Below are positions 44,181 to 53,339 of a DNA stretch of 64,000 nt, piece by piece. Made by a program: the position numbers and the translations under genes. Under the pieces are notes generated by a model. That model worked only from the letters and a program-made list of their open reading frames with translations, was not told the origin of the DNA and searched no databases. Numbering within the stretch: the stretch's first letter is position 1; each line of letters starts with the position of its first letter. Origin of the DNA: Spirosoma spitsbergense DSM 19989 (GTDB lineage Bacteria > Bacteroidota > Bacteroidia > Cytophagales > Spirosomataceae); assembly GCF_000374085.1 (NCBI RefSeq), contig NZ_KB893411.1:1-64000 (forward strand). The letters are read 5' to 3'.

Positions 44181-46622
44181 TTAATTAATACGCCCTTTCT
44201 CATCTTCCAGACCCGTTTTGCGCTGCCGGGCTGCTTTGACCTGCTTATTGCCGAAAGTATACGTGAAGTTGATTCGAACCTGACGGCTTTCGTATCCGCC
44301 ACTGGCATCCATGTACAACCCACCAAACTGACTGATACCCCGCCACTGCTGACTGTTGAACGGGTCCGACACGGTCAATACCAGCGACCCGCGCTCGTTT
44401 AACACTTTGCGCTGTATGCCTACCGTGCTGCCCCAGTACCGGCGGTTCTGGAAGGTACCACCCCAGATGGACGGTGAGGTGTAATAGCCAGATACTTCCA
44501 GCTTCCAGGCTCCGGGTAGCGTAATGGTTTGCTGGGCGTACAGACTCAGCACGTTGGCCGACAGACCGATGGTTTTGCCACCGCCGAAGTTAGCATTGTT
44601 CGCCGAGTGATACCCGCTCACGTTCAGGTACACGTTCCACCACTTAGCGATATTGAACGGGTAACTCACCGCCAGTGATACCACGCGCTGATTGGCCAGA
44701 TTCCGGGTAGTGATATAGTTGCGGGGCCGCTCGCCGGGAGTTGTGGCAACGGTATCGGTAATGGAGGTGAAGTAGTCCTGTGTGTCGCTGTAGCTGAGTG
44801 AGGTGGTCAGCTTGTATTTGTAGGTGTGCGAAAGCTGGATGGTGTTGGTGTACTGCGGGCGCAGAAATGCGTTGCCTTTCTGATAGGTTAGTTCATCCAG
44901 CTTCGACTCGAAGGGGTTCAGGCTCTCGTAAGTGGGGCGGTCGATTCGGCGACTGTAATTGAGCGAAAACGAGTTGTTCTGATTCTGATTGTAAGTCAGG
45001 CCCGCGCTGGGGAAAGCATTCATGTAGCGACGGACCACGTGGGATTCGGCGGTTGGTTCAGCTACGCCAATCAGTTGCCCGTCAGAATGGGTATGCTCGA
45101 TGCGCAGCCCCAGTTGTCCCTGCCATTTTCCCTTGCTTTTCTCGAACGATGCGTAGCCTGCGTTCACATTCTCGGTATAGACGAACTGGTTGGTGCGGTC
45201 GGTATTTAGTATATTCTGAGCGTTGATTACGTCGAAGAAGTTGAAGTCATTATCGGTTCGCACGGAGGATAGTTTGACCCCCGCGCTAAACTTTCCGCCC
45301 CACAGCCGTTGGCTGTAATCGGCTTTCAGCGTGCGAAGGGTGATATTGGTCAGGGTCGTCATGCGGTAATTACGCTCCTGAATAAGGGCGTTCGTGATGG
45401 GGTCGACGTAGCGGTTGGGCTGGTAATTATTGCCCGTCGACCGGAACCGGCCCAAATCAGCATCTATGCTCAAGTCATGCCCAGAGGTATCGGCAAAGCG
45501 ATAGTTCAGGTTGGCGTTGCCGTTGACCCGGTTGCTGAGGTTGCGGTTATCAGCAATGAGAAGCTGCGAGGTGATTCGCCCTTCGAGACTGCCAATGGGT
45601 GTCAGGCCCAGGGTATTGCCGGTAGCGTCGCGCAGCGAACCATCCAGCAACATACCGAGGGTGCTGTATTTACTGACAAACCAGTCGGCTCCCAGGCGGG
45701 CGTTGTGTGCTGCTGACCGGGTGGTGGTTTCGCTTCGCTGATTGAAAAACTGGCCACTTTGCTCGCGGTAGAGACTTATATACGACCAGTCGCGGGCATC
45801 GCGCAGGCTGTACGTAGCAAACAGGTTCGTCTTTTGTGTGCGGTTATTGAGCGATACCGAACCGGTATATTTAGGGTAGTAGGCACCCATGGCAACCCCC
45901 AGTGTAGCACTGCCGTTAGTACCGAAGTTACGGTTCTTTTTCAGCCGGATATTGATAATCCCCGCGTTGCCCTGCGCATCGAAACGGGCCGAGGGCTGAG
46001 TGATAATTTCGATAGCGTCAATATCCGATGCCTGTAATGTCCGTAAATAAACGGTAAGGTCCGCCGGGCCGAGGGGCGAGGGTTTCCCGTCGATAAATAC
46101 CCGAACGCCATTTTTACCCTGTAGTATGATGTTGTCGTTTGGATCGATCAGTACGCCCGGTGCTTTTTGTAACAACTCAATGGCCGAACTGCCCAGGGCC
46201 GTAATGCTGCTTTGCACGTTCAGAACTAACTTATCGGGCAATACCTCTACCAATGGCTTTGTCGCTTTCACGCTCACTTCCGCCAGCGACTTTGCCGCTT
46301 CGGTTAGCCGGGCGGGGGCAAGGGTAGCGGTCTGCCCATCGGTCAGATTAACTACATCCGACTGCCAGGTCGCGTAACCAACAGCGGTTAAACCAACCCG
46401 GTAACTACCGGCTCGTAAGCCCGAAAAGGCGAATACACCGGCTTCATTGGCTACGGCTGCTTTCACTAAAGCGGAGTCGGCTACCGACCGGAGGACGGCC
46501 GTGGCGAAAGGAACCACCTGCCCGATGGTTGTTACGGCGGTGCTGCTGATGGAAGCGGTTTGGGCGAAGGAGGCCGAACCAATAAGAAGGAGAATCAGGG
46601 ACAACAGGAATGGCTTTTTCAT
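44181..46622 (-). CDS. Outer-membrane beta-barrel protein with carboxypeptidase-regulatory and plug domains (TonB-receptor-like)
   Basis: From the ATG at 46620-46622 the product is 813 aa and starts with a signal peptide (MKKPFLLSLILLLIGSASFA). A longer in-frame start at 46727 would bury it. A carboxypeptidase-D-regulatory-like domain follows (FAFSGLRAGSYRVGLTAVGY). The plug-like part has SSAIELLQKAPGVLIDPNDN and VRVFIDGKPSPLGPADL, and a long barrel of the PF14905 type follows. No clear TonB box is visible. It probably takes up or exports a ligand at the outer membrane. It is divergent from the LytS/LytTR pair, with a perfect palindrome between, suggesting regulation by that system. Confidence 0.82.
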   Translation of the reverse strand: MKKPFLLSLILLLIGSASFAQTASISSTAVTTIGQVVPFATAVLRSVADSALVKAAVANEAGVFAFSGLRAGSYRVGLTAVGYATWQSDVVNLTDGQTATLAPARLTEAAKSLAEVSVKATKPLVEVLPDKLVLNVQSSITALGSSAIELLQKAPGVLIDPNDNIILQGKNGVRVFIDGKPSPLGPADLTVYLRTLQASDIDAIEIITQPSARFDAQGNAGIINIRLKKNRNFGTNGSATLGVAMGAYYPKYTGSVSLNNRTQKTNLFATYSLRDARDWSYISLYREQSGQFFNQRSETTTRSAAHNARLGADWFVSKYSTLGMLLDGSLRDATGNTLGLTPIGSLEGRITSQLLIADNRNLSNRVNGNANLNYRFADTSGHDLSIDADLGRFRSTGNNYQPNRYVDPITNALIQERNYRMTTLTNITLRTLKADYSQRLWGGKFSAGVKLSSVRTDNDFNFFDVINAQNILNTDRTNQFVYTENVNAGYASFEKSKGKWQGQLGLRIEHTHSDGQLIGVAEPTAESHVVRRYMNAFPSAGLTYNQNQNNSFSLNYSRRIDRPTYESLNPFESKLDELTYQKGNAFLRPQYTNTIQLSHTYKYKLTTSLSYSDTQDYFTSITDTVATTPGERPRNYITTRNLANQRVVSLAVSYPFNIAKWWNVYLNVSGYHSANNANFGGGKTIGLSANVLSLYAQQTITLPGAWKLEVSGYYTSPSIWGGTFQNRRYWGSTVGIQRKVLNERGSLVLTVSDPFNSQQWRGISQFGGLYMDASGGYESRQVRINFTYTFGNKQVKAARQRKTGLEDEKGRIN

Positions 46623-46702
46623 AGCTTCTACGAGTTTGAATGGGTCAAAGCTACGGGGCGGGTCAGGGGAGAGCCAGCCGCATTCGGTGAGTGGCCGGTT
46701 TT

Positions 46703-46735
46703 GTCGGTGAATGAAAGGCGATGTCATTCACCGAC
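46703..46735. promoter_or_regulatory. Perfect 12-bp palindrome in the barrel/two-component divergent promoter region
   Basis: GTCGGTGAATGA (46703-46714) and TCATTCACCGAC (46724-46735) are exact complements with a nine-base spacer. It lies 81 bases from the barrel gene start and 78 bases from the kinase start, so it is well placed as an operator or as a 5' hairpin of the barrel mRNA. There is no T-run. Confidence 0.55.
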
Positions 46736-46785
46736 GTATTTGTCGATTCGTCGGAAAAAGAGAAGTAGTGTATCGTAAGTTGATG

Positions 46786-46793
46786 TAAGTTTG
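46786..46793 (+). promoter_or_regulatory. Predicted -7 promoter element of the LytS/LytTR operon
   Basis: TAAGTTTG fits TAnnTTTG and lies 20 bases before the preferred start at 46813. Confidence 0.4.
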
Positions 46794-46812
46794 ATTGTTA
46801 TTCATAGAACCG

Positions 46813-47937
46813 ATGGGCTACAACCGAACCGTTTTCTGGGGCATTACGTACCGCCAATTGATGCTCGTGCTGGGTATGTACGGGTTATCGGCTTTGCTAT
46901 ATGACATAGCCTTGTCGATTAGCCAGCGCGAATGGGCAAAAACGCCAATCCTTGATTATTTCACGGGCGAAGTTCCGCGTATTGCTCTCGATTACGGGTT
47001 GAAACTGCTGTTCACGGCTCCCATCTGGTGTTTGTTGTTTGTACGGCTACGGCATTGGTCGCTCATGCAGCGGATGCTGTTGCACATCGCGTTGCTGCCG
47101 CTGTTCATTATCGCCTGGCAAAGTGTGTATTACGCTGTTTCCGATGCCATTGGGGTAGGCCGGATGCGGGGAAATTCGAGCATTTGGGACACATATATCG
47201 GGGCGCTGTTTTACATGGTTCAGTTCGGGATTTTTCACGCCTACACGTATTACCGCGATTTGCAGCAGCAACGCATTCAGGAAATTCAACTGCGCGAACT
47301 GGCAGTGAAAAGTGAGCTATCGGCCCTGAAAGCGCAGTTGAACCCCCACTTTCTGTACAACGTATTCAACACTATCAGTGCGTCGGTGCCACCCGAGCAG
47401 GAACACACTCGCGAGCTACTGGCCGAACTCGCCGATTTGTTCCGCTACCAGCTTCAGGCCTCCCGCTCCGATACCGCCACCGTGCGCGACGAAATTGCCT
47501 TCGTCGGGAAATACCTGGACCTCGAAAAAGCCCGCTTCGGCGACCGGTTGCACGTTCGGTTCGACGTATCCGATGATGTGCTGAATTGTATGTTACCGCC
47601 CATGTTACTACAGCCCTTGGTGGAGAATTCCGTTCGGCACGGTGTCGCATCGCTCATTGACGGGGGGGAGGTGTGCGTCAGTATACGTCAGCATGCTAAT
47701 CAACTCCGGGTAATGGTTTCCGATACGGGTGTTGGAATGAACGGTTCCGGCGAGAAAGGGGCTGGCGTTGGGTTAGCTAATACGCGACTACGGCTCGAAA
47801 AAATGTACGGTACCGAACTCAGCATCACTGCTAATCAGCCGCATGGCGTTATCATATCGTTTGAACTGCCCGTTCAGGAAAAAAACAGCGATACTGACAT
47901 ACCGCAGGATTTACCAAAATACACAGCTGCTTTTTAG
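46813..47937 (+). CDS. LytS-family sensor histidine kinase
   Basis: From the ATG at 46813 (MGYNRTVFWGIT) the product is 374 aa; an upstream TTG at 46795 is possible. Four hydrophobic segments (about residues 12-34, 55-72, 82-105, 132-152) precede a short coiled coil and the His_kinase domain, with ALKAQLNPHFLYNVFNTISA (phospho-accepting His). The ATP-binding HATPase has LVENSVRHGV (N box) and DTGVGMNGSGEKGAGVGLAN (G boxes). It lacks a large periplasmic sensor, so the signal may be membrane-borne. It is the partner of the LytTR regulator 46 bases downstream. Confidence 0.9.
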   Translation: MGYNRTVFWGITYRQLMLVLGMYGLSALLYDIALSISQREWAKTPILDYFTGEVPRIALDYGLKLLFTAPIWCLLFVRLRHWSLMQRMLLHIALLPLFIIAWQSVYYAVSDAIGVGRMRGNSSIWDTYIGALFYMVQFGIFHAYTYYRDLQQQRIQEIQLRELAVKSELSALKAQLNPHFLYNVFNTISASVPPEQEHTRELLAELADLFRYQLQASRSDTATVRDEIAFVGKYLDLEKARFGDRLHVRFDVSDDVLNCMLPPMLLQPLVENSVRHGVASLIDGGEVCVSIRQHANQLRVMVSDTGVGMNGSGEKGAGVGLANTRLRLEKMYGTELSITANQPHGVIISFELPVQEKNSDTDIPQDLPKYTAAF

Positions 47938-47983
47938 TAACTTACCGCCCGCTCCTGTGCCAGCCGGACTGCGGCCCATTCGC

Positions 47984-48718
47984 ATGCAAAAAGTAATTAT
48001 CATTGATGACGAAGCCGCCGGACGCACGCTAATCCGGCAATACCTGGGCGAATATCCAGGCCTGATTATTATGGGGGAAGCCAACAACGGCGTAGATGCC
48101 GTGCGGCTCATCAACGAGTTCAAACCCGACCTGATTTTTCTGGATGTGCAGATGCCCGGTCTGAGCGGGTTCGATGTGCTGAAACACCTGAACGAGATTC
48201 CGCAGATTATTTTCTCGACGGCCTATGACCAGTACGCGCTTCAGGCGTTTGAGGTCCACGCGGTCGATTACCTGCTCAAGCCCTACACCCGCGCCCGCTT
48301 TGCCCAGGCGATTCAGCGCGTAACGGATTCCCGGACGGGAAACCTCCAGAAAATTCAGCCCCTCGCCGAAAGTCTGCTCAATACGGCTACTCTGTATCCC
48401 GAAAAAATACTGGTACAGACGGGTAATCGGCTTGTTACCGTTACCGTATCCGATATAGTCCGAATTGAAGCCGAGGGCGACTACGCTACGCTGGTTACCG
48501 AAACGGGTAAGCACCTGAGTAATTACGGTATTGGGGCACTGGAAGCGAAACTCAATCCGCAGAACTTCCTGCGGGTTCACCGCTCCGATATCGTTAATCT
48601 GAACTTCATCCGGGAAATCCAGAAGTACCCGTCCAGTTACGATGTTATCATGCAAAACGGCGATGTTGTACGCGTCAGCCGGTCATACATGGATAAAATC
48701 CGGGAACTGACGTTCTAA
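47984..48718 (+). CDS. LytTR-family response regulator
   Basis: From the ATG at 47984 the product is 244 aa. An in-frame start inside the kinase gene is not used, because MQKVIIIDDE is the standard receiver opening. The receiver has the acidic pair DDE (residues 8-10), phospho-acceptor D54 in FLDVQMPG, and the lysine in DYLLKPY. The LytTR DNA-binding domain occupies about residues 145-244 (IVRIEAEGDYATLVTETGKH, RVHRSDIVNLNFI). It should bind promoter direct repeats, with the divergent barrel gene a likely target. Confidence 0.9.
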   Translation: MQKVIIIDDEAAGRTLIRQYLGEYPGLIIMGEANNGVDAVRLINEFKPDLIFLDVQMPGLSGFDVLKHLNEIPQIIFSTAYDQYALQAFEVHAVDYLLKPYTRARFAQAIQRVTDSRTGNLQKIQPLAESLLNTATLYPEKILVQTGNRLVTVTVSDIVRIEAEGDYATLVTETGKHLSNYGIGALEAKLNPQNFLRVHRSDIVNLNFIREIQKYPSSYDVIMQNGDVVRVSRSYMDKIRELTF

Positions 48719-48779
48719 ACAGTGTCGTAAGTTATTCGTTAAATTTCCGCTAACACCATCGTTTATCAGCCCATCCGGT

Positions 48780-48787
48780 TAATTTTG
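48780..48787 (+). promoter_or_regulatory. Predicted -7 promoter element of pyk
   Basis: TAATTTTG matches TAnnTTTG and lies 40 bases before the pyk start codon. Confidence 0.4.
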
Positions 48788-48827
48788 CACCGGCTTGTAG
48801 CCAGTTTTGCCCAATATTCCCCATCCT

Positions 48828-50264
48828 ATGTCTAAGAAAACCAAGATTGTTGCCACCATTGGTCCGGCTTCCGACACGAAAGAACAGTTGCTGGCACTAG
48901 CCAGAGCGGGAGTCAACGTATTCCGGCTGAATTTTTCGCACGGTACCCATGAAGACCACCTGATGCGGCTCACGCGCATCCGGGAAATAAATGAGGAATA
49001 CCACTTGAACCTCTGCGTATTACAGGATTTGCAGGGGCCTAAAATTCGAATCGGCAACGTCGAACATAAGGATGGGGTTACGATTGTACCTGGTCAGGAA
49101 CTGGTCTTTACGAATGACGATATTATTGGTACCGCCGAACGGGTTAGCACACCCTACAAAAATATGTATCGGGATGTGCATCCGGGCGAGCGTATCCTGA
49201 TGGACGACGGTAAACTGGAAGTTAAAGTGCTGCGTAAAGAAGGTACTGATGTCGTAACTGAGGTCGTTTATGGTGGCCTGATGAAGTCAAAAAAGGGAGT
49301 AAACCTGCCCAATACAAAGGTATCCATGCCCGCCGTAACCGAAAAAGACTGGGCTGACCTCGAATTTGGCCTTGAACACAATGCCGAGTGGATTGCCCTC
49401 TCATTCGTACGCGAAGCATCCGAAATCATCGAGATAAAAGAATACATCAAGTCGAAAGGAAAGACGAGCCGGGTTATTGCGAAAATCGAAAAGCCGGAGG
49501 CAATTGCCAACATCGACGAAATTATTGCCGCCACCGATGGCCTGATGGTGGCTCGTGGTGACCTGGGCGTTGAGTTACCCGCCGAAGAGGTGCCGATGAT
49601 TCAGAAGATGCTGGTTGAGAAATGTAATAAGGCCGCTAAACCGGTCATTGTGGCCACGCAGATGCTCGAAAGCATGATTGACGCTCCCCGTCCAACCCGG
49701 GCTGAAATCAACGACATTGCCAACTCCGTTATGGATGGCGCCGATGCCGTGATGCTCAGTGCCGAAACTGCGTCGGGCAAATACCCGATTCTGGCCGTTG
49801 AGAGTATGGCCAACACCATCCTACAGGTAGAGAAATCGACCGACAAGATTTATTTCCGCTACCATGCCTATGTGAATGAGCACCCCACCGAAAATGTTCT
49901 GAACGACAATGTGGTGATGAGTGCCTGCCGACTCGCCCGCGATACACAAGCCCGCGCCATTATCGGCATCACCAACTCAGGATACACGGCCGAGCGGATT
50001 TCGCACCACCGCCCCAAAGCCGATTTGCTGGTGTTCTCCAACGATGCACAGCTCCGTAATACCCTTGGTTTGTACTGGGGTGTTCAGGTAATTCCGTACG
50101 AGCAGGATCTGAGTCTGAGTGTTGACCAAACGGTGGAAGGTATCAAAGACATCCTCGTCAGTCAGGGCCGTTTGGATGATGGCGATATTTTTATCAACAC
50201 CCTCAGCGTACCCCTCAGCGCATCCCGCCGGACTAACACGGTGAAACTAAGTATCGTAGATTGA
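48828..50264 (+). CDS. pyk: Pyruvate kinase
   Basis: From the ATG at 48828 the product is 478 aa, starting MSKKTKIVATIGPASDT. It has the substrate and metal motifs FRLNFSHG and VIAKIEKPEAIANIDEI (active-site Lys, as in family signature IAKIE), and MVARGDLGVELPAEEVP. The seven extra residues of a start at 48807 do not resemble the family. The C-terminal allosteric-type domain is present, and the length is standard. It transfers phosphate from phosphoenolpyruvate to ADP in the last step of glycolysis. It is monocistronic with a terminator at 50350-50388. Confidence 0.95.
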   Translation: MSKKTKIVATIGPASDTKEQLLALARAGVNVFRLNFSHGTHEDHLMRLTRIREINEEYHLNLCVLQDLQGPKIRIGNVEHKDGVTIVPGQELVFTNDDIIGTAERVSTPYKNMYRDVHPGERILMDDGKLEVKVLRKEGTDVVTEVVYGGLMKSKKGVNLPNTKVSMPAVTEKDWADLEFGLEHNAEWIALSFVREASEIIEIKEYIKSKGKTSRVIAKIEKPEAIANIDEIIAATDGLMVARGDLGVELPAEEVPMIQKMLVEKCNKAAKPVIVATQMLESMIDAPRPTRAEINDIANSVMDGADAVMLSAETASGKYPILAVESMANTILQVEKSTDKIYFRYHAYVNEHPTENVLNDNVVMSACRLARDTQARAIIGITNSGYTAERISHHRPKADLLVFSNDAQLRNTLGLYWGVQVIPYEQDLSLSVDQTVEGIKDILVSQGRLDDGDIFINTLSVPLSASRRTNTVKLSIVD

Positions 50265-50349
50265 TATAGTTAGTTGACCCGTTTGAAACGTTTTGCGTCA
50301 GCTACTGACTGATTGACTCAATAACTGACCAATTTCTTATAAACACTAA

Positions 50350-50388
50350 AAAGCCGCGAAACCAAAGGTCATCGCGGCTTTCTCTTTT
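50350..50388. terminator. Terminator between convergent pyk and DUF5606 gene
   Basis: AAAGCCGCGA (50350-50359) pairs with TCGCGGCTTT (50372-50381), followed by TCTCTTTTT; a preceding A-run gives a T-run on the opposite strand, so it may serve both genes. Confidence 0.8.
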
Positions 50389-50441
50389 TACTGAAAATGA
50401 AGAACGTTAGGAGGAAGAATCTGATTGTTACTTAACCCGAT

Positions 50442-50948
50442 TCAGGCCTTTTCTGTTTTCGACTCCTTGTCTTCTTTGGCAACCGGAGTTTCGGTAGTCT
50501 CTATTTCTTCTGATTCCACTGGTTCTGTGGTTTCCTCAGCCGCTACCTCAAATACTTCGGGTGCAAACTGACTCAGGATCGTGTACCAGCTGATTAATTT
50601 CTTGATGTCGGCTGTTCGAACGCGGTCGCGGTCGTAAGTAGGAACAACCGAGGCCATAAAGTCGGCCATTTCTTCATTCGACCCTTTGGTATCGGTAGGG
50701 AGTTTGTCGTTATATTTCTCCCTGACGGCAAGGAGCACATCGCCGAGTGACACGGATTTCTCATCGCTATCATCATCGACATAGATGGAAATGTCGTTCA
50801 ATACCGACACACGGGCTGTTGGCCCCATCATGGTTTTTGCTTTTTTGTCGTCTAACGATTCAACGATAACGCCGGCTCGGCCCGGTTTTAAAATTCGGTA
50901 AAGGCCACTATAGCCAGCCACATTGGCAATCTGTTTTAATGCTTCCAT
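50442..50948 (-). CDS. DUF5606 domain protein
   Basis: The 168-aa product starts MEALKQIANVAGYSGLYRIL with KPGRAGVIVESLDDKKAKTM, the conserved opening of DUF5606 proteins in Bacteroidota. VSVLNDISIYVDD and ADFMASVVPTYDRDRVRTAD follow, then a helix with LISWYTIL. The C-terminal 40 residues are a low-complexity Glu/Thr tail. It has no signal peptide and no enzymatic motif; function unknown. It sits leftward between engB and the convergent pyk gene. Confidence 0.8.
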   Translation of the reverse strand: MEALKQIANVAGYSGLYRILKPGRAGVIVESLDDKKAKTMMGPTARVSVLNDISIYVDDDSDEKSVSLGDVLLAVREKYNDKLPTDTKGSNEEMADFMASVVPTYDRDRVRTADIKKLISWYTILSQFAPEVFEVAAEETTEPVESEEIETTETPVAKEDKESKTEKA

Positions 50949-51049
50949 TAGCGTGATTTTGTAAATTGGTAACGTGTAGTTTAACAGGGGTATTGCTTAA
51001 ACGGTAAGAGTGAATGTGCGGACGAGTAAAAAAAAGACTCACCCACCGG

Positions 51050-51661
51050 TCACTTTTTGCCTTTTATGTACGCTTCATTCAACGGCCGGATAAACGACAG
51101 GATTTCTTCCCGACCGGCACTCGTGATGGCTGATGTGATAAAAAACTGGGGGGCTTCCTCCCATTCCTCCAGCAGGGTGGTACGGTACGTATCAATGGTC
51201 GCCTGGAGTTTGGGGCCACTGAGTTTTTCGGTTTTAGTGAAGACGATAACGAAGGGTAAGCCACGCTCTCCCAGATTGCTCATAAAATCGAGGTCTCGTT
51301 TCTGGGGTTCAATCCGGGCATCGACCAACACAAAAATGCAGAGCAGGTTGGGGCGGCTGGTTAAGTAACCGTCGATGAGGGTGGCGAATTTTTCGCGTTC
51401 GGTTTTGCTGACCTGCGCATAGCCATAGCCGGGTAAATCGACCAGATACCACGACTTATCGATAAGAAAGTGATTGATAAGTTGCGTTTTTCCCGGCTTT
51501 CCCGAAATTTTGGCCAGTGTTGTCCGGCTCGTCAGCATATTGATCAGCGACGATTTACCCACGTTGGAGCGACCAATAAAGGCGTACTCAGGCCGATTGG
51601 GTGGGGGACAAAGAGCCGGGTCGGAATTACTGACCAGGAATTCAGCTTGTTTAACGGGCAT
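51050..51661 (-). CDS. engB: Ribosome biogenesis GTPase EngB (YihA/YsxC)
   Basis: From the ATG at 51659-51661 the product is 203 aa (MPVKQAEFLVSNSD). It has G1 GRSNVGKS (residues 30-37), the switch region with the threonine G2, G3 DLPGYG and G4 VFTKTEKL (T-K-x-E in place of NKxD, as in this family), plus SAIT near the end. Length is standard. It aids assembly of the large ribosomal subunit in the cytoplasm. A start 27 bases upstream (MRPFYSLLL) is less likely. It lies 101 bases upstream of the DUF5606 gene. Confidence 0.93.
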   Translation of the reverse strand: MPVKQAEFLVSNSDPALCPPPNRPEYAFIGRSNVGKSSLINMLTSRTTLAKISGKPGKTQLINHFLIDKSWYLVDLPGYGYAQVSKTEREKFATLIDGYLTSRPNLLCIFVLVDARIEPQKRDLDFMSNLGERGLPFVIVFTKTEKLSGPKLQATIDTYRTTLLEEWEEAPQFFITSAITSAGREEILSFIRPLNEAYIKGKK

Positions 51662-51849
51662 AAGTAGAAGACTGTAAAACGGCCGCAAAGTTCGGAAAGA
51701 TTAAGCAGAATGGCACATGATTTGTAATTTGCATGCCTATCAGTATATTTATTAATGAAACAAGCGTTTCTGATTAGAAACGAAAATCGTTCGTTCGTGC
51801 GTTATAGAATCGAAAACCTACAAAGACTACCGGCTCGCCGGGTTTGACT

Positions 51850-52320
51850 ATGAAAAAACTATTTTGGCTGTTTGCAATCGCCCTCATTGGCGTTACTGTG
51901 CTCCCAACTATTGCTGCTTTCGATCCCGTAAAGACAGACCATACCGCTAGCAGAATGGCTCCGAAAAGTGATGCTGAAGGAATTCAGTTTACGGAGGCTT
52001 CCTGGAAAGACATTCTAAAAAAGGCAAAAGCGGAGAAAAAAGTTATTTTTCTGGATGCCTACGCCAGCTGGTGCGGTCCCTGTAAGTTGTTGCAAAAGAA
52101 TGTTTTTACCAAGAAAGCCGTTGGCGATTACTACAACAGCAAGTTTATAAACGTGAAAATGGACATGGAAAAAGGCGAAGGCCCGGCTTTAGCGCAGGTT
52201 TATCCGCTGGAAGCCTATCCAACCTTGTTGTATATCGACGGTAATGGAAAAATTCTAAGAAAGGTACTGGGTCTTCAAACACCGGAAGCACTGATTGCCA
52301 TTGGCAAAAGTGTGAAGTAA
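51850..52320 (+). CDS. Exported thioredoxin-fold protein
   Basis: From the ATG at 51850 the product is 156 aa with a signal peptide (MKKLFWLFAIALIGVTVLPT, cleaved after IAA). The thioredoxin motif WCGPC (Cys75 and Cys78) lies in VIFLDAYASWCGPCK, followed by YPLEAYPTLLYIDGNGKIL with the cis-proline. It is a periplasmic disulfide oxidoreductase, perhaps reducing or maturing exported proteins such as the Cys-rich adhesin, though that link is speculative. An in-frame TTG six bases upstream exists but is unlikely. Confidence 0.87.
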   Translation: MKKLFWLFAIALIGVTVLPTIAAFDPVKTDHTASRMAPKSDAEGIQFTEASWKDILKKAKAEKKVIFLDAYASWCGPCKLLQKNVFTKKAVGDYYNSKFINVKMDMEKGEGPALAQVYPLEAYPTLLYIDGNGKILRKVLGLQTPEALIAIGKSVK

Positions 52321-52344
52321 GCAAAACGAATCCGGTTTATATCG

Positions 52345-52379
52345 AAAGAGGCTGTTTCACCAGAAACAGCCTCTTTTTA
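52345..52379. terminator. Bidirectional terminator at the end of the polysaccharide operon
   Basis: AAAGAGGCTGTTTC (52345-52358) pairs with GAAACAGCCTCTTT (52363-52376) around a four-base loop, with TTTTT to the right. It ends the thioredoxin-like gene. Its right edge overlaps the stop codon of the leftward WecA-like gene (52377), so it also lies at the end of the polysaccharide operon. Confidence 0.85.
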
Positions 52380-53339
52380 TGTGCTCATTACTTTAGTCCG
52401 GGTGGCAACATACAAAATGGAAAGGGAACATAAAACGAGTCCGGCCAATATAAGCTGATGAACTATGGGCCATTCCAGTGCCCATAAAACCAGCCCGTTA
52501 ATACCGATCTGCACGAAGGCATACCCGGTTGCTACGCCCAGGTGTGGCCAACCTCGCTGGCTGACCAGCAATTGATACAAATGCGACCGGTGCGCCCGAA
52601 GAACGTTTTGATGCTGCCTGAAACGGTAAAAAAGGGTAAGCAAAGTATCGGTACCATAAACTGCCAGCAGTAACAGGGGCAAATACGTATGATGCTCGTT
52701 GATTACGTTCAGGAGACCATAGAGCGTTATGAAGCCAATGCCGATACTGCCCACATCACCCGCAAAACAGATGGCTTTGGGCCGGGCGTTGAAAAAACTA
52801 AAAATCAGCAGGGCTACGAATACGGATGGATATAAAATCTGCGAACCGCCATCCATTTTGTCCCCTTGCACATACCACAGCGTTCCAACCGTAACCAGAC
52901 TGTATAAGGCAGCCATGCCGTTGATGCCATCCATAAAGTTGCAGGCATTGATAACAGCGACTCCCAGCAACAACAGGCCAGGAAATGCCCACCAGTTTGT
53001 GGGAAACGTACCTGTTTGTATCAGTAGCAAACTAACCGCTATCAACTGAACAGACAGGCGAAAGCGGACTGGGATATCAGTAAGGTCGTCGCCAAAGCTA
53101 ACCAGCACCACGGCTGTCAGGCCACCAAAGAACCAGGGTTGATTGAAAGAGCCAGTAAAAACCGTAATCAACACGGCCAGATAAATGACGATACCTCCGC
53201 CCCGAATCGTTGTGGTAGTCTGGTGTAAACTCCGTTCGTTGGGTATATCAAATAGCCGAAAGTGTCGGGCCAGTCTCAGGTAAAGAAACTCCGATCCCAG
53301 TAATAGAATGGTCAGGAAGCCGTAGTTAGTCAAGGTCAT
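52377..53339 (-). CDS. WecA/TagO-type undecaprenyl-phosphate sugar-phosphate transferase
   Basis: The 320-aa, ten-helix protein has the family motifs FDIPNERSLHQTTTTIRGGG (cytoplasmic loop 1), FGDDLTDIPVRFRL, NACNFMDGINGMAALYS (catalytic Asp) and DVGSIGIGFITL. It couples a sugar phosphate to undecaprenyl phosphate and so starts the repeat unit of a surface polysaccharide. The operon's 2-epimerase suggests an N-acetylhexosamine-type precursor is available, but donor choice is inference. Unusually, this initiating enzyme lies last in the operon. It overlaps the upstream GT4 gene by one base. Confidence 0.87.
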   Translation of the reverse strand: MTLTNYGFLTILLLGSEFLYLRLARHFRLFDIPNERSLHQTTTTIRGGGIVIYLAVLITVFTGSFNQPWFFGGLTAVVLVSFGDDLTDIPVRFRLSVQLIAVSLLLIQTGTFPTNWWAFPGLLLLGVAVINACNFMDGINGMAALYSLVTVGTLWYVQGDKMDGGSQILYPSVFVALLIFSFFNARPKAICFAGDVGSIGIGFITLYGLLNVINEHHTYLPLLLLAVYGTDTLLTLFYRFRQHQNVLRAHRSHLYQLLVSQRGWPHLGVATGYAFVQIGINGLVLWALEWPIVHQLILAGLVLCSLSILYVATRTKVMST

